From NCBI RefSeq assembly GCF_900312815.1, contig NZ_OMPE01000007.1, positions 124,001 to 188,000 on the forward strand: a DNA stretch of 64,000 nt. Direction: 5' to 3'. This DNA is from Aquimarina sp. AU474 (GTDB lineage: Bacteria > Bacteroidota > Bacteroidia > Flavobacteriales > Flavobacteriaceae). Of this stretch, positions 42,440 to 51,441 are shown piece by piece. Position 1 is the first letter of the stretch. The number at the start of each line of letters is the position of its first letter. The translations under genes and the position numbers were made by a program. The notes under the pieces are model-generated. The model saw nothing but the letters and a program-made list of their open reading frames with translations, was not told the origin of the DNA and made no database searches.

Positions 42440-43462
42440 ATGAATCCACAAAAAATATACATTCTTGGTATTGAATCTTCTTGCGATGATACCTCTGCGG
42501 CTATATTATGCAACGGAAAAGTTTTATCAAATGTTGTTGCCTCTCAAAAAATACACGAACAATATGGCGGTGTAGTCCCCGAACTAGCTTCGAGAGCGCA
42601 CCAACAAAACATTGTTCCTGTAATTGATCAAGCCATACAACAAGCCAATATTACTAAAGAAGATTTGAGCGCTATTGCATTTACAAGAGGACCTGGATTA
42701 ATGGGATCTCTCTTGGTAGGTACATCGTTTGCTAAGTCTTTGGCCCTTGCATTGGATATCCCATTAATTGATGTTAACCATATGCAAGCTCATATCCTTG
42801 CACATTTTATTGAAGAAGAAGGTTATGACACCCCTGAATTTCCTTTTTTGGCCATGACTATAAGTGGTGGACATACCCAGATAGTAACTGTTAATGATCA
42901 TTTTGATATGACAGTGATTGGCGAAACTATCGATGATGCCGTTGGAGAAGCCTATGACAAAAGTGCCAAAATACTTGGATTGCCTTATCCCGGAGGTCCT
43001 TTAATAGATAAATATGCACAATTAGGAAATCCTAAAGCTTTTCCTTTTCCTAAACCAAAAGTAGGAGATTTAAATTTTAGTTTTAGTGGTCTTAAAACTG
43101 CGGTGCTATATTTTATTCAGAAAAAAGTAAAAGAAAATCCTAATTTTATTGAAGAGAATCTAAATGATATCTGCGCTTCTTTACAATATACGATTGTTAA
43201 TATCCTTATTGACAAATTAAAAAAAGCATCAAAACAAACCGATATCAAAAGCATTGCTATCGGAGGTGGTGTATCGGCAAATTCTGGTATCAGAAAAGCT
43301 TTAAAAGAGGGAGAACAGAAATACGGATGGACAACCTTTATACCACAATTTGAATATACCACAGATAATGCCGCTATGATAGGTATTGTTGGTTATCTGA
43401 AGTTTTTAAAAAATGATTTCGCTGATATGAGTATTGTGGCCAAAGCCAGAATCAAATTTTAA
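42440..43462 (+). CDS. tsaD: tRNA N6-threonylcarbamoyladenosine transferase TsaD
   Basis: 340 residues. The N-terminal GIESSCDDTSAAI, GGVVPELASRAHQ, the metal site VNHMQAHILAHF and the ATP loop ISGGHTQIV are all present, as is GGGVSANSGIR near the C-terminus. TsaD transfers threonylcarbamoyl to A37 of ANN-decoding tRNAs together with TsaB, TsaC and TsaE. It diverges from tamB and is followed by a minus-strand small protein gene. Confidence 0.96.
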   Translation: MNPQKIYILGIESSCDDTSAAILCNGKVLSNVVASQKIHEQYGGVVPELASRAHQQNIVPVIDQAIQQANITKEDLSAIAFTRGPGLMGSLLVGTSFAKSLALALDIPLIDVNHMQAHILAHFIEEEGYDTPEFPFLAMTISGGHTQIVTVNDHFDMTVIGETIDDAVGEAYDKSAKILGLPYPGGPLIDKYAQLGNPKAFPFPKPKVGDLNFSFSGLKTAVLYFIQKKVKENPNFIEENLNDICASLQYTIVNILIDKLKKASKQTDIKSIAIGGGVSANSGIRKALKEGEQKYGWTTFIPQFEYTTDNAAMIGIVGYLKFLKNDFADMSIVAKARIKF

Positions 43463-43492
43463 TACAAACCTTTATCAAAATAAAAAAAATAG

Positions 43493-43627
43493 TTATTTTT
43501 TTTTCTTAGGTGATGTTTTAAAATATTTCCTTCTTGAACTAATTTTATTATACAAAACGACTAAAACCACAAATAAGGCTAATATTAAAAACCCTCCTCT
43601 GCCAGTTAAGTACTCGAATATCTCCAT
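43493..43627 (-). CDS. small single-pass membrane protein, 44 aa
   Basis: 44 residues: MEIFEYLTGRGGFLILALF, then VVLVVLYNKISSRRKYFKTS and a PKKKK tail. One TM helix (~12-27) and a strongly basic C-terminus fit an inner-membrane protein with the tail inside (positive-inside rule). The gene converges on tsaD with 30 bases between the stops. An overlapping plus-strand ORF (43434-43640) has poor composition and was set aside. Function unknown; too short for most gene callers. Confidence 0.6.
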   Translation of the reverse strand: MEIFEYLTGRGGFLILALFVVLVVLYNKISSRRKYFKTSPKKKK

Positions 43628-43794
43628 AATTCTATCGTAATTTATGGATTAGTAGTTCTCATGGCAAAAAACTTACGCTCTCCTCTTTAAGAAAAATTTA
43701 AAAACAATACTATGTCTATCATATTGTACACGAAAACTTTTGAGATAAAACGCTAACTTTACCACGTTTTAAGTTTTCTAAAAGAATACACCAA

Positions 43795-44499
43795 ATGCAG
43801 TTATTTTATAATAACACACTAAACGAATCAAGTACAGTTTTAAAATTCTCACGAGAAGAAAGCAAACATATATCCAAAGTGCTTAGAAAAAAGGAAGGTG
43901 ATATACTGCACATTACTAATGGAAAAGGTCATTTATTCAAAGGTCATATTACACTTTCTACTCCGAATCAATGTGTAGTATCAATTTCTTCGTATACCAC
44001 CCAGGAACAAAAGCCATACAAACTTCATTTAGCCGTTGCTCCTACAAAAATGAACGATCGATATGAGTGGTTTTTGGAAAAAGCAACAGAAATTGGAATT
44101 GATGAAATCACACCAATACTATGCGACCATAGTGAGAGAAAAGTTGTAAAAACAGAACGGTTTGAACGAATTTTGCAAAGTGCAATGAAACAATCGCTAC
44201 ATTGCTATTTACCTAAACTAAATTCTGCTGTTTCGTTTTCTAATTTTATACAGCAAAATAATGACGATCAATTGCTTATTGCTCACTGTGAAGATGAGCA
44301 AAAACAAACACTAAAAGATACACTATCCCTAAAGACAAACATTACCATACTAATTGGACCAGAAGGTGATTTTTCTTCAAAAGAAATTGAAATTGCTCTA
44401 GCATCAGGATATAGCCCTATTAGTCTAGGAGAGTCTAGGTTACGTACAGAAACAGCCGCTATTGTAGCAGTGCATAGCGTAGCTTTTATGAATTCTTAG
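43795..44499 (+). CDS. rsmE: 16S rRNA (uracil1498-N3)-methyltransferase RsmE
   Basis: 234 residues. It has the N-terminal PUA-like part (MQLFYNNTLNESSTVLKFSREESKHISKVLRKKEGD) and the knotted SPOUT core with FLEKATEIGIDEITPILCDHSERK, LIGPEGDFSSKEIE and LGESRLRTETAAI. RsmE methylates U1498 of 16S rRNA. It stands upstream of an exported phytase-like gene with 72 bases between. Confidence 0.95.
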   Translation: MQLFYNNTLNESSTVLKFSREESKHISKVLRKKEGDILHITNGKGHLFKGHITLSTPNQCVVSISSYTTQEQKPYKLHLAVAPTKMNDRYEWFLEKATEIGIDEITPILCDHSERKVVKTERFERILQSAMKQSLHCYLPKLNSAVSFSNFIQQNNDDQLLIAHCEDEQKQTLKDTLSLKTNITILIGPEGDFSSKEIEIALASGYSPISLGESRLRTETAAIVAVHSVAFMNS

Positions 44500-44570
44500 A
44501 GATACGAAAATCCCTTAACATAATTATCCAGGTATAAGTCATATATTTATCACTCAATATTTCGTTTTTT

Positions 44571-45713
44571 ATGATACATCTATTTAAGAAAACATGTATT
44601 CTTGCTTTGCTATTCACAAGTTGTTCTTCGAATAATAATAACACCGATAGCACACCAATAGTAGATAATCAAAATACGATTAGTGCTATTGAATTTATTG
44701 ATGAATTTGTTATTCCCGTTCAAGAAATTAATGGAGTTCCCATAGGTGGATTATCAGGGATCGATTACCATAACAACAAGTGGTATTTAATTTGCGATAC
44801 TTCGGTACCACCAATTAGATATTATGAAGCGGATATTGCATATACCAAAGATGGCTTTAGTAATGTAGCTATCAATACCATGGTTGAAATAAAAGATGAA
44901 ACTGGAGCTCCGTTAGAAACCGGAATAGTGGATCCCGAAGCGATACGATTTGATACTGTATCTGGTACAATTTTATATACCAGTGAAGGCTCTATAGTAA
45001 ACAACATTGATCCTGCATTACTAGAAATATCAACCAACGGAAATCAAATTAAAAGTTACACGCTACCAGATAATTTTAAAGCGAATAACAGTGATGACAC
45101 AAAAGGTCCTAGACATAATGGTGTTTTAGAAGGTTTATCATTAAGTTATAATACTGAAGGATATTGGGTTTCTTTTGAATTACCTCTTACCGAAGATGGG
45201 CCCGAACCAACTACTGTCGATACTCAATCACCTGTAAGAATTACCTATTTTGATAAAACAAGTGCCACTGCGCAACGGCAGTTTGCTTATGAATTGGATC
45301 CTGTAGCCAGAGAAGCTACTCTAGGGACTACTTTTGAAGTAAATGGCTTAGTCGAAATTATAGAATATGATGAAAACAAATTTTTAACGTTAGAACGTTC
45401 TTTTGCCTCAGGTTATTTAGACGGAGGTAATAATGTAAAAATCTATAAGGTAGATGCCACAAATGCCACAAACACTTTGACCACAGAAACCTTAACTAGT
45501 ACTACAGTAGTACAGGCCGAAAAAACATTACTTTTTGATTTTGAAACCATTCGAAGTCAGTTAACAAATAATACCGTAGATAACCTTGAAGGAATCACGT
45601 TTGGTCCAAAATTAGCCGATGGAAGTCGAACCATTGTAGTGATATCCGACAACAATTTTAATTCTTTTCTCCCACAATTAAATCAATTAATTGCGTTTAA
45701 AGTAATTCCGTAA
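44571..45713 (+). CDS. esterase-like lipoprotein (phytase-like family)
   Basis: 380 residues. The signal ends in LFTSCSSNNNN, a lipobox. The body matches the 'esterase-like activity of phytase' family: GGLSGIDYHNNKWYLICDTS near residue 62, VDPEAIRFD, DTKGPRHNGVLEGLSLSYN and DNLEGITFGPKLADGSRT near the end. The fold is a beta propeller. Members are thought to cut phosphoesters or carboxyesters outside the cytoplasm, but few have been studied. It stands alone and converges on the next gene with 18 bases between. Confidence 0.87.
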   Translation: MIHLFKKTCILALLFTSCSSNNNNTDSTPIVDNQNTISAIEFIDEFVIPVQEINGVPIGGLSGIDYHNNKWYLICDTSVPPIRYYEADIAYTKDGFSNVAINTMVEIKDETGAPLETGIVDPEAIRFDTVSGTILYTSEGSIVNNIDPALLEISTNGNQIKSYTLPDNFKANNSDDTKGPRHNGVLEGLSLSYNTEGYWVSFELPLTEDGPEPTTVDTQSPVRITYFDKTSATAQRQFAYELDPVAREATLGTTFEVNGLVEIIEYDENKFLTLERSFASGYLDGGNNVKIYKVDATNATNTLTTETLTSTTVVQAEKTLLFDFETIRSQLTNNTVDNLEGITFGPKLADGSRTIVVISDNNFNSFLPQLNQLIAFKVIP

Positions 45714-45731
45714 TCGGGATCATACGACCAA

Positions 45732-46628
45732 TTATTTTAATGTATTCAAAATAGGTTCAATATTTACATAATAGATATCACCTGGTGGACGAACATTTTT
45801 TTCTTGCTTAGGAATGATTCCCGGTCGTTCTGAGGTAAAGAAAAGTGTTTTTTGATCTTTACTCAAACTAGGAGCAAAATCTGCATATTCTGAATTTACT
45901 TGCAATCCCAGGTTAATAAGTTCAGACCACGCTCCGTTATTATTCCAAGACACAAATAAATCTGGTGAACCATTACCTTCTGGATCACGAGCAGCAACAA
46001 TAAGAAAGGTTTCATCATAAGATATACAAGGATTACTAGCATAAATTGATTTTCCGTTCAATTTCAACTCTATACTTTTTGATGATTGATAGCTACCTTT
46101 TTTATATTCACTTCTTACAATACCTCTCTTTTCTCTTTCTGACACAAAATAAGCATTCCCTGTGGTAGTCATGGTAACAAAAATATCTGTTGAGTCTGAA
46201 TTAAAAGGTGATCCAGGGTTGATAGGTTTAGACCAACCATCTCTAGTTTTCTTAACGTACCAAGTATTATACACTCCTTCTTTTTTATGGGTACCTACTG
46301 GTCTTGTAGAACTAAAATATAACCTATTTCCATCGGGCGTTACAAATGGATCAACATCTCTATATTGGCCATTAGAAAATGGAAGATCTTTGGCTGCAGA
46401 CCAATGTTTTCCATCATATAAAGAGTACATGATTTTCATAGTAGATCGATCTGCCGAAGTTCTATTAAAAAAGACTACATTTTCTTGAGCATTAAGTGTA
46501 CTCGCAAACTCAGGAGCTTCAGTGGATATTTTTCCTTCGCCAAAAATTTGGGCCGTATCAGGAGCTTTCATTTTTTGTTTACACGAAATAAAAAGTAAAC
46601 AAAGACTTAATATAACAGTAATTTTCAT
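45732..46628 (-). CDS. PD40/TolB-like beta-propeller lipoprotein
   Basis: About 298 residues from the ATG at 46628, which opens a lipoprotein signal (MKITVILSLCLLFISCKQK); an ATG at 46658 would add ten residues before it. Blocks such as DVDPFVTPDGNRLYFSSTRPVG, NPCISYDETFLIVAAR and FAPSLSKDQKTLFFTSERPG are WD40-like PD40 repeats. Such proteins bind ligands or peptidoglycan partners in the periplasm. No catalytic set is visible and no neighbour gives a role. Confidence 0.82.
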   Translation of the reverse strand: MKITVILSLCLLFISCKQKMKAPDTAQIFGEGKISTEAPEFASTLNAQENVVFFNRTSADRSTMKIMYSLYDGKHWSAAKDLPFSNGQYRDVDPFVTPDGNRLYFSSTRPVGTHKKEGVYNTWYVKKTRDGWSKPINPGSPFNSDSTDIFVTMTTTGNAYFVSEREKRGIVRSEYKKGSYQSSKSIELKLNGKSIYASNPCISYDETFLIVAARDPEGNGSPDLFVSWNNNGAWSELINLGLQVNSEYADFAPSLSKDQKTLFFTSERPGIIPKQEKNVRPPGDIYYVNIEPILNTLK

Positions 46629-46739
46629 GTTGATTTTATTTTTGATGATGCTTACCAATACAGATATGTATTAGACTTGCATTCAAAATACATCAAAATT
46701 ACTTTTCAAAAGGTTAACTTTATGCCAATTACAATTATT

Positions 46740-47459
46740 TTAAATTTTGGCTATTGTTGCACCTGTAGTTCTTAAACCGCTATCTTGTGTGTATGCTATA
46801 ACCGAAAGCTTATCATTTTTTGAAATCCACTCTGGTATCTTAATCGTTACTTTTCCTGCATTTTCTTTTTCAACTCTACGATTAGCAACAATATTACTGT
46901 TTTTTAATACTCGATTACGATTTTCTCCTCGGGACACATCAGTTGTTCTTTCAGAAACCACCAAGGCTAATGTAATTGTATCAAAATCATTCCCTTCGAC
47001 TTGATAATTTAACTGTACAGCTTCACCTTCTATTTTTACATCATGTAGTACAATCGCATTATTTGCTTTTGATTTTGAATATTTCTGCAATGCATCATCT
47101 GCTTTATATCGATTAGAACCTGTAAAATGCTCACTTCCGTTCACTACCAACTGCGGTGTGTAGATTGAGCGACTATTAAACTTAACTGCATATTCTCTTT
47201 GATAGTCGCTATACGATGCTGTACTAAAAGGATCTTTCCAACCTAATCTGTTCCAATAATCAACATGATAAGATAATACATATACGTTTTTATCCTCATA
47301 GGATTTCCTAATATTATCTAGTAATCTATCTGCTGGCGGACAGCTACTGCATCCCTGTGAGGTAAACAATTCTAATACAACAATCGACTCACTATTATTT
47401 TGCGCATTTAGTGATATCGAAGCTATAAGCGTTAATACAATCAAAAGCTTCTTTTTCAT
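46740..47459 (-). CDS. DUF1223 thioredoxin-fold protein, exported
   Basis: 239 residues. A signal peptide ends NAQN near residue 20. LELFTSQGCSSCPPADRLL has a CxxC site near 36-39 in a thioredoxin-like fold, and YHVDYWNRLGWKDPFS and YTPQLVVNG are the other family blocks. The CxxC suggests a periplasmic disulfide or redox role; DUF1223 members have no agreed function. It diverges from the DUF4159 gene with 45 bases between. Confidence 0.88.
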   Translation of the reverse strand: MKKKLLIVLTLIASISLNAQNNSESIVVLELFTSQGCSSCPPADRLLDNIRKSYEDKNVYVLSYHVDYWNRLGWKDPFSTASYSDYQREYAVKFNSRSIYTPQLVVNGSEHFTGSNRYKADDALQKYSKSKANNAIVLHDVKIEGEAVQLNYQVEGNDFDTITLALVVSERTTDVSRGENRNRVLKNSNIVANRRVEKENAGKVTIKIPEWISKNDKLSVIAYTQDSGLRTTGATIAKI

Positions 47460-47503
47460 CTGTTTTATTTTAGTATTTTTAGACTTTATTTTAGACGAAA
47501 ATT

Positions 47504-48148
47504 ATGGGTAAACTTACTGTAGGTATTTTCATTTTTTTATTTTCTGTTTCCAATTATAGTCAGGATATAGCCATTTTACAATACAAAGGAGGTGGAGATT
47601 GGTACAGTAATCCAACAGCCTTACCTAACCTCATCCAGTTCTGTAATCAAAACATAAATACTGCAATTAACAGTAAACCTAAAACCGTAAAACCAGAAAG
47701 TATTGATATATTTCAGTACCCTTATTTACATATGACTGGGCATGGTAATGCATTCTTTACAGAAGAAGATGCCGAAAACCTAAGGAATTATCTTATTAGT
47801 GGTGGTTTTTTACACATTGATGATAATTACGGGATGGAGCCATATATACGAAAAGAATTAGTGAAAATTTTTCCAGAAAAAGAATTAGTAGAACTCCCTG
47901 TTACACATCCTATTTTTTCTTCTAAATACAATTTCCCACAGGGCTTGCCTAAAATCCATGAACATGATGGAAAACGCCCGCAAGCACTGGGAATTACTCA
48001 TGAAGATAGATTATTGGTTCTCTTTACTTTCGAAAGTGATCTTGGTGATGGTTGGGAAAATGCCGAGGTACATAATGATCCTGAAGAAGTACGTATAAAA
48101 GCACTAAAAATGGGAGCAAATATTATCAAATATGCTTTTGAGAATTAA
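47504..48148 (+). CDS. DUF4159 domain protein, exported
   Basis: 214 residues. Signal peptide MGKLTVGIFIFLFSVSNYS, then the DUF4159 body: LQYKGGGDWYSNPTALPNL, PYLHMTGHGNAFFTEEDAENLRNYLISGG and FLHIDDNYGMEPYI. The fold is flavodoxin/GATase-like. In flavobacteria this gene regularly precedes a TrmH methyltransferase, as here, with a one-base overlap of stop and start. Role unknown. Confidence 0.88.
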   Translation: MGKLTVGIFIFLFSVSNYSQDIAILQYKGGGDWYSNPTALPNLIQFCNQNINTAINSKPKTVKPESIDIFQYPYLHMTGHGNAFFTEEDAENLRNYLISGGFLHIDDNYGMEPYIRKELVKIFPEKELVELPVTHPIFSSKYNFPQGLPKIHEHDGKRPQALGITHEDRLLVLFTFESDLGDGWENAEVHNDPEEVRIKALKMGANIIKYAFEN

Positions 48149-48663
48149 TGAGTGAACAACTACATCATCATAATACTTCGTTTAACACAAAACAATTTCC
48201 GATAACACTTATTTGTGATCGAGTAAATTCTCCCGCAAATATTGGTAGCATATTCAGAATTGCAGATAGCTTTGGAATAGAACAAATTTATTTTTGTGGA
48301 GAAGATATTAGCATCATAAGTAAACGTATGCAACGTACTGCAAGATCAACTCACGAATTTGTTCCTTTTACTCAATCAGAAGATATCACGGATGTAATTA
48401 ATCAATTAAAAAAGGAACAGTATTTTATTATTTCTTTAGAAATAACTACCAATAGTATTCCTATTTCTGAATACCAATTAGCATCCCCAAAAAAAGTTGC
48501 ACTCATTATAGGAGAAGAAAGTTTTGGCGTTTCTGATGAGGCACTAGCATTATCCGATCAAAACCTACATATTAATATGTATGGAAAAAACAGTAGTATG
48601 AATGTTGCTACCGCTACAGGAGTTGCATTATACGAAATGACGAAACAATTATCAAACACTTAA
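48148..48663 (+). CDS. TrmH-family (SpoU) RNA methyltransferase
   Basis: 171 residues. The SPOUT knot motifs are seen: LICDRVNSPANIGSIFRIADSFG, LIIGEESFGVSDEAL and INMYGKNSSMNVATATGVALYE. The family 2'-O-methylates tRNA or rRNA ribose. At this small size it resembles TrmL/TrmH-like proteins with no N-terminal extension, so the exact base is not clear. It overlaps the preceding gene by one base and lies 12 bases before the AI-2E permease. Confidence 0.92.
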   Translation: MSEQLHHHNTSFNTKQFPITLICDRVNSPANIGSIFRIADSFGIEQIYFCGEDISIISKRMQRTARSTHEFVPFTQSEDITDVINQLKKEQYFIISLEITTNSIPISEYQLASPKKVALIIGEESFGVSDEALALSDQNLHINMYGKNSSMNVATATGVALYEMTKQLSNT

Positions 48664-48675
48664 TATCTTTGCTTT

Positions 48676-49764
48676 ATGAATTCTAAAACAATAGCATATG
48701 GTATCCTAAGAGCAATAGCCCTTATTGTTGGTATTTTAGGGCTGTTATGGTTTTTATACAAAATCCAATCAGTTCTGGTATATATTGCTTTTGCCGCCGT
48801 AATTTCATTAATGGGTAGGCCATTGGTTTCATTCTTAAAAAGGAAATTAAAATTTAATAATACACTGGCTGTTATGTTCACCTTATGTATTACTATTGGT
48901 CTCTTTTTGAGTATTTTCACATTATTTGTTCCTATTGTAGTAGAGCAAGGGCAGTTAATTGGAGAAATTGATGTAAATAGCATTGGTGATGATCTAGATC
49001 GCCTTAATCAAGAAATAAGTGATTATTTCAACATCAAAAAACTAAGTCTTTTGGAAGTCATTAGGAAAACGGACCTCATGCAATTTTTTGACTTAAAAGC
49101 TGTACCTAATGCTATAAACTCTTTTTTAAGCGGTTTTGGTGCAGTTTTAATTGGAGTCTTCTCCGTATTATTTATTTCTTTTTTCCTATTGAAGGATAGC
49201 CTATTATTAGAAAATAGTATGTTGGTTTTTGCAAAAAAAGAAGATGAAAATAAATTCATGAGAGCCTTTACTAAGATCAAGGATTTGTTGTCTCGTTATT
49301 TCGTGGGTCTATTACTACAAGTACTTATCTTATTTGTGCTGTACACTATATTACTACTCATATTTGGTGTTCATAATGCTATAGCCGTCGCACTAATAGC
49401 AGCAATTTTAAACCTAATACCGTATGTAGGTCCTTTATTTGGGGGTGTGCTAGTATTAATCCTGGCCACAACCAGTAATTTGGGATATGATTTTTCTTCC
49501 GTAATACTACCAAAGTTAAGTTACATTCTTATAGGTTATTTAATCATTCAATTAATTGATAATTTTATAAACCAACCTTTAATTTTTGGTACTAGTGTAA
49601 AATCGCACCCGTTAGAAATTTTCTTAGCTATTCTTATTTTTGGATTATTATTTGGGATTGGAGGGTTAATCGTTGCAGTACCTTTCTATACTGCGATTAA
49701 AGTAATCGCTAAAGAGTTTTTATCAGAGTATAAAATTGTAAAAACGTTGACTAAAGACTTGTAA
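48676..49764 (+). CDS. AI-2E family (PerM-like) membrane transporter
   Basis: 362 residues with about eight TM helices, a large loop between TM3 and TM4 (IGEIDVNSIGDDLDRLNQEISDYFN) and the family C-terminal region (NLIPYVGPLFGG and SVKSHPLEIFLAILIFGLLFGIGGLIVAVP). The family includes exporters of AI-2 and Na+/H+ antiporters; substrate cannot be told here. It ends right where the next gene's TTG starts, so the DUF4159-TrmH-permease-methyltransferase run is one operon. Confidence 0.92.
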   Translation: MNSKTIAYGILRAIALIVGILGLLWFLYKIQSVLVYIAFAAVISLMGRPLVSFLKRKLKFNNTLAVMFTLCITIGLFLSIFTLFVPIVVEQGQLIGEIDVNSIGDDLDRLNQEISDYFNIKKLSLLEVIRKTDLMQFFDLKAVPNAINSFLSGFGAVLIGVFSVLFISFFLLKDSLLLENSMLVFAKKEDENKFMRAFTKIKDLLSRYFVGLLLQVLILFVLYTILLLIFGVHNAIAVALIAAILNLIPYVGPLFGGVLVLILATTSNLGYDFSSVILPKLSYILIGYLIIQLIDNFINQPLIFGTSVKSHPLEIFLAILIFGLLFGIGGLIVAVPFYTAIKVIAKEFLSEYKIVKTLTKDL

Positions 49765-50952
49765 TTGAATTCTAACCTATTACATAAAAAAGTACAGGAG
49801 TATATTTTTGAAAAATCAAATACTACTATTGATTTAAGCAAGTTGATTTTAAGTAAAAGTCCTTTTGAAAACATTTCTTCTAAGGAATTGGCACAACAAA
49901 TTAGCGGAAGATTAAAAGTAAAACAAAAACTTCCTACTTGGCATACCCAAAGTGGTATCTATTATCCACCAAACCTTAATTTGGAGCAAACCTCTTCTGA
50001 GGTAACAGCTTTGTATAAAAGTAAATTAATATCCGGAGAAACATTAATTGACCTGACCGGTGGTTTTGGGATTGATGATTATTTTTTTTCCAAAACATGT
50101 AATAAAGTTATTCATTGCGAACTCAACTCCGAATTAAGTGAGATCGCATCGCATAATTTCAAAATTTTAAAATCTAATAATATCACCCCAGTTTTTGGTG
50201 ATAGCATTGACATTCTAAAAAAACTAGAACAAACCGATTGGATATATATTGACCCTTCGAGAAGGCATGATCATAAAGGAAAGGTTTTTTTTCTTGAAGA
50301 TTGTTTACCTAATGTTCCCGCTAATCTTGATCTTTTTTTTACTAAAAGTACATCTATACTCATAAAAACTTCTCCTCTGCTCGATTTAAGAGCCGGAATC
50401 AACTCTTTACAACACGTAAAAGAGATTCATATTGTGGCTGTACAAAATGAGGTTAAAGAATTATTATGGGTCTTGGATAAAAATTTTAATGGCGATATCA
50501 TCATTAAAACGATAAACATTCGAAAAAAAGGAAATCAAGAGTTTTCGTTTTTACTAAAAGATGAATCCAATGTTTCGGTAAGTTATTCATTACCAAAAAA
50601 ATATCTTTATGAACCCAATGCTGCTATTTTAAAAAGCGGTGGTTTTTTAAGTGTCGCGAATAAACTTAATGTGGATAAGCTTCATTTACATTCGCATTTG
50701 TATACCTCTGATCAAAAATTTGATTTCCCGGGCAGGAATTTTGAAATCCTATCCGTATACGCATACCAGAAAAAAATTATTTCGAAAATTGGTATTAAAA
50801 AAGCCAATATCACTACACGAAACTTTCCAGAAAGTGTTACTAGTCTTAGAAAAAAATATAAAATTAAAGACGGTGGAGAGGACTATCTATTTTTTACTAC
50901 AAACAATGAACAAAAAAAGATAGTCATACATTGTAGAAAACTACTCTCTTAA
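49765..50952 (+). CDS. SAM-dependent methyltransferase with THUMP-like C-terminus
   Basis: 395 residues. The TTG start directly follows the permease stop, and no in-frame ATG comes early, so TTG is chosen. The SAM site is LIDLTGGFGIDDYFFSK near residue 95. The catalytic motif IV is IYIDPSRRHDHKGK near 168. The C-terminal third (NAAILKSGGFLSVANKLNVDKLHLHSHLYTS) is the THUMP-like domain of this flavobacterial family. It likely methylates RNA, but no substrate is proven. It overlaps the convergent next gene by four bases. Confidence 0.9.
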   Translation: MNSNLLHKKVQEYIFEKSNTTIDLSKLILSKSPFENISSKELAQQISGRLKVKQKLPTWHTQSGIYYPPNLNLEQTSSEVTALYKSKLISGETLIDLTGGFGIDDYFFSKTCNKVIHCELNSELSEIASHNFKILKSNNITPVFGDSIDILKKLEQTDWIYIDPSRRHDHKGKVFFLEDCLPNVPANLDLFFTKSTSILIKTSPLLDLRAGINSLQHVKEIHIVAVQNEVKELLWVLDKNFNGDIIIKTINIRKKGNQEFSFLLKDESNVSVSYSLPKKYLYEPNAAILKSGGFLSVANKLNVDKLHLHSHLYTSDQKFDFPGRNFEILSVYAYQKKIISKIGIKKANITTRNFPESVTSLRKKYKIKDGGEDYLFFTTNNEQKKIVIHCRKLLS

Positions 50953-51428
50953 GGCTTGGTAAAAACCGTAGAGTGCGACATATATCCCTCGATATATATT
51001 TTTAGTTCGTTTGGAGAGCTACTTTCTACATTATTAATCAAAAAGATTCTATCCTCATCAATGTTTTTATAATATCCAGCTATTTTTGGAGCATTAGATT
51101 GAATACTCAATCTAATCATTCTTAATTCTATATTATCAGGTTCAGATAATATAGCTTGATCAATCATCTTTTTTCCTTTATTAAAATAAGACAATTTTGT
51201 AAAAGGGTTCCAAGCAAAAGAGGCTTTTAAAGCAAGAGCCGCACCATGATAACCTTCAAAAATAGCGCCATCGTTTTGTGTTGCCTTCTTTGTTAATTCA
51301 TAAAAATGATCTGCTTTTTCTTTAGAAGCATTACAATACTTATAAGAATCACGTATTTCTTCAACAGTAACTACATCACTAGAAAAAAACATAGAGATCA
51401 TTACAAAGGCAATAGATAAAATTTTCAT
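50949..51428 (-). CDS. exported hypothetical protein, helical
   Basis: 159 residues with a signal peptide (MKILSIAFVMISMFFSSDVV). The mature part is helical, with HFYELTKKA, YHGAALALKASFAWNPFTKLSYFNKGKKMIDQA and EPDNIELRMIRLSIQSNAPK, which resembles TPR-like helices. It lies 13 bases after the 540-residue gene at 51442 and is probably cotranscribed with it. Both seem to act outside the cytoplasm. No family name given. Confidence 0.78.
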   Translation of the reverse strand: MKILSIAFVMISMFFSSDVVTVEEIRDSYKYCNASKEKADHFYELTKKATQNDGAIFEGYHGAALALKASFAWNPFTKLSYFNKGKKMIDQAILSEPDNIELRMIRLSIQSNAPKIAGYYKNIDEDRIFLINNVESSSPNELKIYIEGYMSHSTVFTKP

Positions 51429-51441
51429 GTAAAGGAATTAA

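Noticed and set aside
43434-43640. 68-residue plus-strand ORF overlapping the end of tsaD
   Set aside because: Poor composition and it overlaps tsaD; the minus-strand 44-residue frame is more protein-like.
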